The position numbers and the translations under genes were made by a program. From contig NZ_VOEJ01000002.1 in assembly GCF_007846085.1 (NCBI RefSeq), positions 186,001 through 250,000 of the forward strand: 64,000 nt of DNA, read 5' to 3'. Shown piece by piece: positions 59,954 to 64,000 of the stretch; positions within the stretch are counted from its first letter, which is position 1; the number at the start of each line of letters is the position of its first letter. The notes under the pieces were generated by a model, which did no database searches, was not told the DNA's origin, and saw only the letters and a program-made list of their open reading frames with translations. This DNA comes from Mucilaginibacter pallidiroseus (GTDB lineage: Bacteria; Bacteroidota; Bacteroidia; Sphingobacteriales; Sphingobacteriaceae).

Positions 59954-60696
59954 TGGCAAACCTGGTTATTGATATTGGTAACACGTTTACAAAGGTGGCC
60001 ATATTTGATGGCGGCCATATGTTAAGGGTTGAGCAATACGATGACGCAGAACAGGCCGATGTAAACAGCTTTTTAACAAATTACAATATTGAAAAGGTAG
60101 TGATTGCCACTGTGAAAACAGAAAGGCAAAGCTGGCTGCACATACTTGAGGCACGCTTTAATGTGCTTTATTTTAACAGCCTTGTACCTGCCGGCGTAAA
60201 TAACCACTATAAAACACCACAAACATTAGGGGCCGACAGGTTTGCTGCCGTAGTTGGCGCACACCACCTGTACCCCGGCAACAACAATATGGTTATTGGC
60301 GGCGGCACCTGCATTACCTATGACTATGTTGACGCTGATGCAAATTATTTTGGCGGCAGTATATCGCCGGGGCTAAAAATGCGTTATAAAGCCGTTAATT
60401 ATTACACAGCGGCTTTGCCCCTGTTAAGTGCAGACGAGGGCTTTAACGAAGCTTACGGGCATGATACTCGAACAGCCATTACATCCGGCGTGCAAAACGG
60501 GATAAAATATGAGCTTAAGGGCTTTATTGAAAACTATATAAAAACAGCTAAAGAGTACAACATTATACTGCACGGGGGCGACAGTATTTTTTTTGATACT
60601 CTATTGAAAAATAGCATCTTTGCCCCCTATATTAAAATTGAGCCTTACCTGGTTCTCAAAGGATTAAACGCAGCTATACAAAAGCATAATGATTAA
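59953..60696 (+). CDS. coaX: Type III pantothenate kinase
   Basis: CoaX phosphorylates pantothenate, the first step of CoA synthesis. The 247-residue ASKHA-fold protein has the phosphate loop DIGNTFTKVAIFDG, the pantothenate-binding TLGADRFAAVVGA, the GGGTCITYDYV motif and GGSISPGLKMR. It overlaps purQ by one base and the next OMP gene by eight bases (60689-60696), so a tightly packed operon is likely. Confidence 0.95.
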   Translation: MANLVIDIGNTFTKVAIFDGGHMLRVEQYDDAEQADVNSFLTNYNIEKVVIATVKTERQSWLHILEARFNVLYFNSLVPAGVNNHYKTPQTLGADRFAAVVGAHHLYPGNNNMVIGGGTCITYDYVDADANYFGGSISPGLKMRYKAVNYYTAALPLLSADEGFNEAYGHDTRTAITSGVQNGIKYELKGFIENYIKTAKEYNIILHGGDSIFFDTLLKNSIFAPYIKIEPYLVLKGLNAAIQKHND

Positions 60697-62011
60697 ATTT
60701 ATAAGGTTCGGTGTATTAGTATTACTTACTGCAGCTACGGTTACTGCAAACGCACAAAGCACAGCAACAACCAGTTCTCCGTACTCGCGCTATGGCCTGG
60801 GAGATTATAACCCGGCAGTATTACCAACCAACATTGGTATGGGTGGTATATCAACAGCTATAAATACAGTTGGCCTTTTTAATAACATCAACCCTGCTAA
60901 CCCTGCGTCATACTCAAAAATAGGTATTACCGTTATTGATGCTGGTTTGCTTGCACGTATTACCACGCTAAATAAAACAGGGCAAAACAGCCAGTCAAAC
61001 AATTCATTCAGGTTGAGCCACCTTGCATTCGGTATCCCGGTAAGCAAGCGCTCGGCGTTAGCTTTTGGTTTAATGCCATACACCGAAATGGGTTACAACT
61101 ACCGCCAAAAGTTAAACAACTTTGGCACCGGCCTCCCCGCAGATACAAATGCTGTTAACTACATTTACTCAGGCGATGGCGGCTTGTCAAAAATTTACCT
61201 TGGTTACGGTTTTGGTATAGGTAGCCACTTGTCAATCGGTGCCAATGCATCCTATATCTTTGGTAACTTAAAAGAAACCCAATCTACCGAGATACCAAAC
61301 ATTTCATTAGGTGTACTTAATTCAAGGGTTGAAGAAAGCAATGCCATCAATGGTTTTAATTATGACTTTGGTGCACAATACTCTATAGATTTTTCGCTGC
61401 GCAGGCACCTTACCTTTGGTTACTCGGGCTCGGCAAACACCAAGCTCAATACACAAAGCCGTTATATTGTAAGTAACTATTATAGCGATAGCAACGGCGA
61501 CGCGGGACTGGCTACAGACAGTATCGTAAACCGCACTAACCCAAAGGGCAAAGTACAATTACCGCTTATGCAGCACTTCGGTATATCGTACCAAAATGAT
61601 GGTAAGTTTTTAATTGGTGCAGATTACAGCATGGGCAAATGGTCGGAGCTAACTGTTGACGGTGTTAATAGGGGCCTAAGAAACAGCCGCACGGTAAACG
61701 TGGGTGGCCAGTTTACGCCAAACATCAATTCGCTTTCAAACTATTGGGCATCTGTAGATTATCGCCTCGGATTTATCATGGACGATACTTACATGGTAGT
61801 TAATAACACTAATATCAAACGTTACGCAGGTACCATAGGCTTTGGCTTACCATTGCGCCCCAATAACAGCAGCTTCTACAAAATTAACCTTGCTGCCGAG
61901 GTTGGGCGTCGCGGTACATTAGCAAGTGGCCTAGTTAAAGAAAACTACATAAATCTGCACCTTTCGTTCACACTTAATGATAAGTGGTTCCAGAAATACA
62001 GGTTTGATTAA
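60689..62011 (+). CDS. Outer-membrane beta-barrel protein
   Basis: A 440-residue protein with a cleavable signal peptide (FIRFGVLVLLTAATVTANA). The mature part is rich in alternating aromatic and polar strands with Gly, Asn and Ser (YSRYGLGDYNPA, GYGFGIGSHLSIGANASYIFG) and ends in Phe-Asp near a strand, the pattern of porin-like or FadL/OmpP1-like barrels. A role in uptake is only inferred. It overlaps coaX and precedes lptC by 11 bp, which fits Bacteroidota envelope operons. Confidence 0.8.
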   Translation: MIKFIRFGVLVLLTAATVTANAQSTATTSSPYSRYGLGDYNPAVLPTNIGMGGISTAINTVGLFNNINPANPASYSKIGITVIDAGLLARITTLNKTGQNSQSNNSFRLSHLAFGIPVSKRSALAFGLMPYTEMGYNYRQKLNNFGTGLPADTNAVNYIYSGDGGLSKIYLGYGFGIGSHLSIGANASYIFGNLKETQSTEIPNISLGVLNSRVEESNAINGFNYDFGAQYSIDFSLRRHLTFGYSGSANTKLNTQSRYIVSNYYSDSNGDAGLATDSIVNRTNPKGKVQLPLMQHFGISYQNDGKFLIGADYSMGKWSELTVDGVNRGLRNSRTVNVGGQFTPNINSLSNYWASVDYRLGFIMDDTYMVVNNTNIKRYAGTIGFGLPLRPNNSSFYKINLAAEVGRRGTLASGLVKENYINLHLSFTLNDKWFQKYRFD

Positions 62012-62022
62012 TAGTACCTGCA

Positions 62023-62595
62023 ATGTTAAACATGGGTAAATACACACGTTTATATTTGCCTGCAATACTAAGCAGCGCACTTTTACTTGGTGCCTGTGAG
62101 AATGACCTGAACAAGGTGCGGGCCGTAACTGCCGCCGACGCTACCAAGGCCATCACTATCACCAAAAACGTGAGAATTACATACAGCGATTCTGCTTATG
62201 TAAAGGCTGTATTAACGGCGCCTGTGCGTTACGAATACGCAAAAAAGCCACCTGTCGACCAAATGCCCAACGGGGTAAAAATCATCTTCTACAATAAAAA
62301 CCTGACGGTAGGTGGCGATGTCATTGCCGATTCATGCACCCGCTATGAAGATAAAAACCTGGTAGTCTTTAGGCATAATGTTATAGCAACCAACACTGAA
62401 GGAGTTAAATACCGCTCTGAAGAACTGATCTGGAACTCAAAAACCAAAGAAGTTTACTCCAACCAGTCCGTAGTAATGACCAAGCCAGATGGCCAACAAA
62501 TGACCGGTACTAAATTCACCAGCCAGGAACTTCGCAACCCCAGGTTTGAAAACGCAACGGCCATCGTTCACATGGATAACAGCGTGGCCGAATAG
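62023..62595 (+). CDS. lptC: LptC-type LPS-export lipoprotein
   Basis: A 190-residue protein with a lipoprotein signal (TRLYLPAILSSALLLGAC; the Cys is the lipidation site). The remaining chain has the LptC/OstA beta-jellyroll pattern: YVKAVLTAPVRYEY, GVKIIFYNKNLTVGGDVIAD and VFRHNVIATN, then KEVYSNQSVVMTKPDGQ. LptC joins the inner-membrane ABC transporter to LptA in lipopolysaccharide export. The start is ATG 62023 or 62032. Annotation by pattern; moderately sure. Confidence 0.85.
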   Translation: MLNMGKYTRLYLPAILSSALLLGACENDLNKVRAVTAADATKAITITKNVRITYSDSAYVKAVLTAPVRYEYAKKPPVDQMPNGVKIIFYNKNLTVGGDVIADSCTRYEDKNLVVFRHNVIATNTEGVKYRSEELIWNSKTKEVYSNQSVVMTKPDGQQMTGTKFTSQELRNPRFENATAIVHMDNSVAE

Positions 62596-62694
62596 TTTTT
62601 TACTGAGATAATTACGCAATATTTTGTGCTATAGAATTTTAGTAAAAATTGTATCTTGCGCCTCTTTTTTGAGTATATAAAATTATAAAGTTAT

Positions 62695-64000
62695 ATGGGT
62701 ATAATGGGTTTTTTGCGAGAGCGAATGGGAAAGATTCTCGCAATTGTTATTGGATTGGCACTTTTTGCTTTCATTATTGGTGAGGTAGTAAAGTCGGGCA
62801 GTTCATTTTTCAGAGATAGCGCTAATGAAGTGGGCGAAGTAAATGGTAAAGCCATTTCTTACCAGGAATTTAACGAAAGGCTTGATGCTTCTACACAGCA
62901 GTTCCGCCAGCAATCTGGCCAGGAGCTTACTCCTCAAATAAACAGCTACCTGCAGGAAACTACCTGGAACCAGCTATTAACCCAGCAACTTTTGGGTAAA
63001 GAGATGGATAAATTGGGTATTGTTGTAGGCGATGCCGAAATACAATCAATGATATCAGGTAACAACCCTGACCAAGCCATTGCCCGCCAGTTTGTTGATG
63101 AAAAAGGCCAGTTTGATAAATCAAAACTGAACCAGTTTTTACAATACATCAACAGCGGTAAAGCTGATGCTGCACAAATGGACCAATGGGCCAACTTTGT
63201 TAAGCAGGTTATTGAAGGCCGCAAATCACAAAAATACATGGCTTTGGTTACCAATGGCCTGTATGTAAACTCACTTGACGCAAAAGATGATTACCTGGCT
63301 AAAAACAAGCTGGTAAACTTTAAATACTCAACTTTACCATACGCGTCTATACCAGACAGCCAGGTAAAACTTACCGATGGTGATTACAGCGCTTACTACA
63401 ACGATCACAAACACGAGTTTATCAACAAACAGGAAACCCGTAATTTCGACTACGTAAGCTTTAATGCTGCTGCTTCAAAAGAAGACTCGGCTGCTGTGAA
63501 AGCGCTTGCAGAAAAACTTGCTGCTGATTTCAAGGCTTCAACTAACGATTCGCTCTTTGTACAGGTTAACGCCGAAACTAAAGCCCCTATTGCGTCTGTA
63601 CGCAAAGGCCAGTTAGAGCCAACGCTTGACTCAGTTATGTTTGGTGCTCAAAAAGGCTTCATCTACGGCCCTTACCTATCAAATGGAAGCTACAAGGTTG
63701 CCAAGCTTGTTGCAAGCGAAGTTGGACCAGACTCTGTTAAAGCACGTCACATCTTGATTAACCCGGCTACAGAAGGTGGTATTGACAAAGCTGTTGCTAA
63801 AGCAGATTCATTAAAGAAACTTATTGCAGGCGGCAAATCATTTGCTGACCTTGCTAAGATATACTCTGTAGATAAACAATCTGGCGAGAAAGGTGGCGAC
63901 CTTGGTACTTTTGGCCGTGGCGCCATGGTGCCTGCGTTTGATGAAGCAGTGTTTAATAGCAAACCAAACGAACTTAAAACGGTAACTACCCAGTTTGGCG
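62695..64000 (+). CDS. Peptidyl-prolyl isomerase of the PpiD/SurA type (3' end outside the window)
   Basis: The frame opens at ATG 62695 and runs off the right edge (435 codons visible). It starts MGIMGFLRERMGKIL followed by a membrane anchor (AIVIGLALFAFIIGEVV), then a SurA-N-like chaperone domain (VNGKAISYQEFNERL, QTLLTQQLLGKEM-like region) and, from about residue 345, a parvulin rotamase domain (ARHILINPAT, SFADLAKIYSVDKQSGEKGGDLG). It should be anchored in the inner membrane and help exported proteins fold, matching PpiD. It follows lptC by about 100 bp. Confidence 0.9.
   Translation, partial: MGIMGFLRERMGKILAIVIGLALFAFIIGEVVKSGSSFFRDSANEVGEVNGKAISYQEFNERLDASTQQFRQQSGQELTPQINSYLQETTWNQLLTQQLLGKEMDKLGIVVGDAEIQSMISGNNPDQAIARQFVDEKGQFDKSKLNQFLQYINSGKADAAQMDQWANFVKQVIEGRKSQKYMALVTNGLYVNSLDAKDDYLAKNKLVNFKYSTLPYASIPDSQVKLTDGDYSAYYNDHKHEFINKQETRNFDYVSFNAAASKEDSAAVKALAEKLAADFKASTNDSLFVQVNAETKAPIASVRKGQLEPTLDSVMFGAQKGFIYGPYLSNGSYKVAKLVASEVGPDSVKARHILINPATEGGIDKAVAKADSLKKLIAGGKSFADLAKIYSVDKQSGEKGGDLGTFGRGAMVPAFDEAVFNSKPNELKTVTTQFG

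Noticed and set aside
1..64000. tRNA or rRNA genes
   Set aside because: No T-loop plus acceptor-stem arrangement or rRNA-like sequence was noticed in any intergenic stretch.

Overview
The window reads as a chromosomal stretch of a Bacteroidota bacterium, most likely family Sphingobacteriaceae (Mucilaginibacter/Pedobacter-like). Supporting signs are TAnnTTTG-type -7 promoter boxes sitting very close to start codons, several Bacteroidota-restricted families (IPExxxVDY, DUF4834 and DUF6427 types, YfhO giants, a DksA/TraR protein without its zinc cysteines), the zero-gap order ileS-dksA-lspA, and a LytS/LytTR two-component pair. No rRNA, tRNA, CRISPR array, integrase or intact insertion sequence was seen.

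Layout. 0-13.6 kb: the end of a long TPR protein, the ileS-dksA-lspA operon, an M28 lipoprotein peptidase, a YbjQ/zinc-ribbon protein, an SDR enzyme, dgkA-recO, and a CotH lipoprotein without a canonical start codon. 13.6-17.8 kb: AI-2E-type permease, glycosyltransferase, radical SAM protein, DoxX-like protein. 17.8-19.6 kb: an AT-rich two-gene insert (nucleotidyltransferase-like protein plus partner), the main accessory region, followed by a repeat-like spacer and a pentapeptide-repeat protein. 20-30.5 kb: ilvE, tryptophan dioxygenase, a CLC channel behind a fluoride riboswitch, universal stress protein, a SerB/SerA-remnant/ACT fusion, two stress four-helix proteins, desaturase, aminotransferase, RsmI-like methyltransferase. 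30.5-38.7 kb: flavin monooxygenase, LytTR regulator and sensor kinase, miaE, a ParE-type toxin-antitoxin pair, nadD, an S23-type four-helix protein, gmk, yicC. 38.7-43.7 kb: rnc-fabF-acpP divergent from IPExxxVDY-pyk. 43.8-51 kb: a small glycan cluster (methyltransferase, hexapeptide acyltransferase, two glycosyltransferases) and a YfhO protein. 51-64 kb: uvrB, upp, yjjG-dinB, LpxH-like phosphoesterase, a glycosyltransferase, DUF6427-purQ-coaX-OMP-lptC and the start of a PpiD/SurA-type foldase.

How the genes work together. Most of the window is housekeeping: translation and lipoprotein maturation (ileS, lspA), fatty-acid synthesis (fabF, acpP), glycolysis (pyk), nucleotide and cofactor synthesis (gmk, upp, purQ, nadD, coaX) and envelope assembly (lptC, OMP, PpiD, LpxH-like). 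The most informative special features are the fluoride riboswitch/CLC unit with a readable translation-control platform, an IleRS whose HXGH motif is rearranged to GXHH, the SerB-SerA(remnant)-ACT fusion lacking a NAD domain, the 17.8-19.3 kb nucleotidyltransferase pair, and an S23-family gene enclosed by 13-bp inverted repeats.
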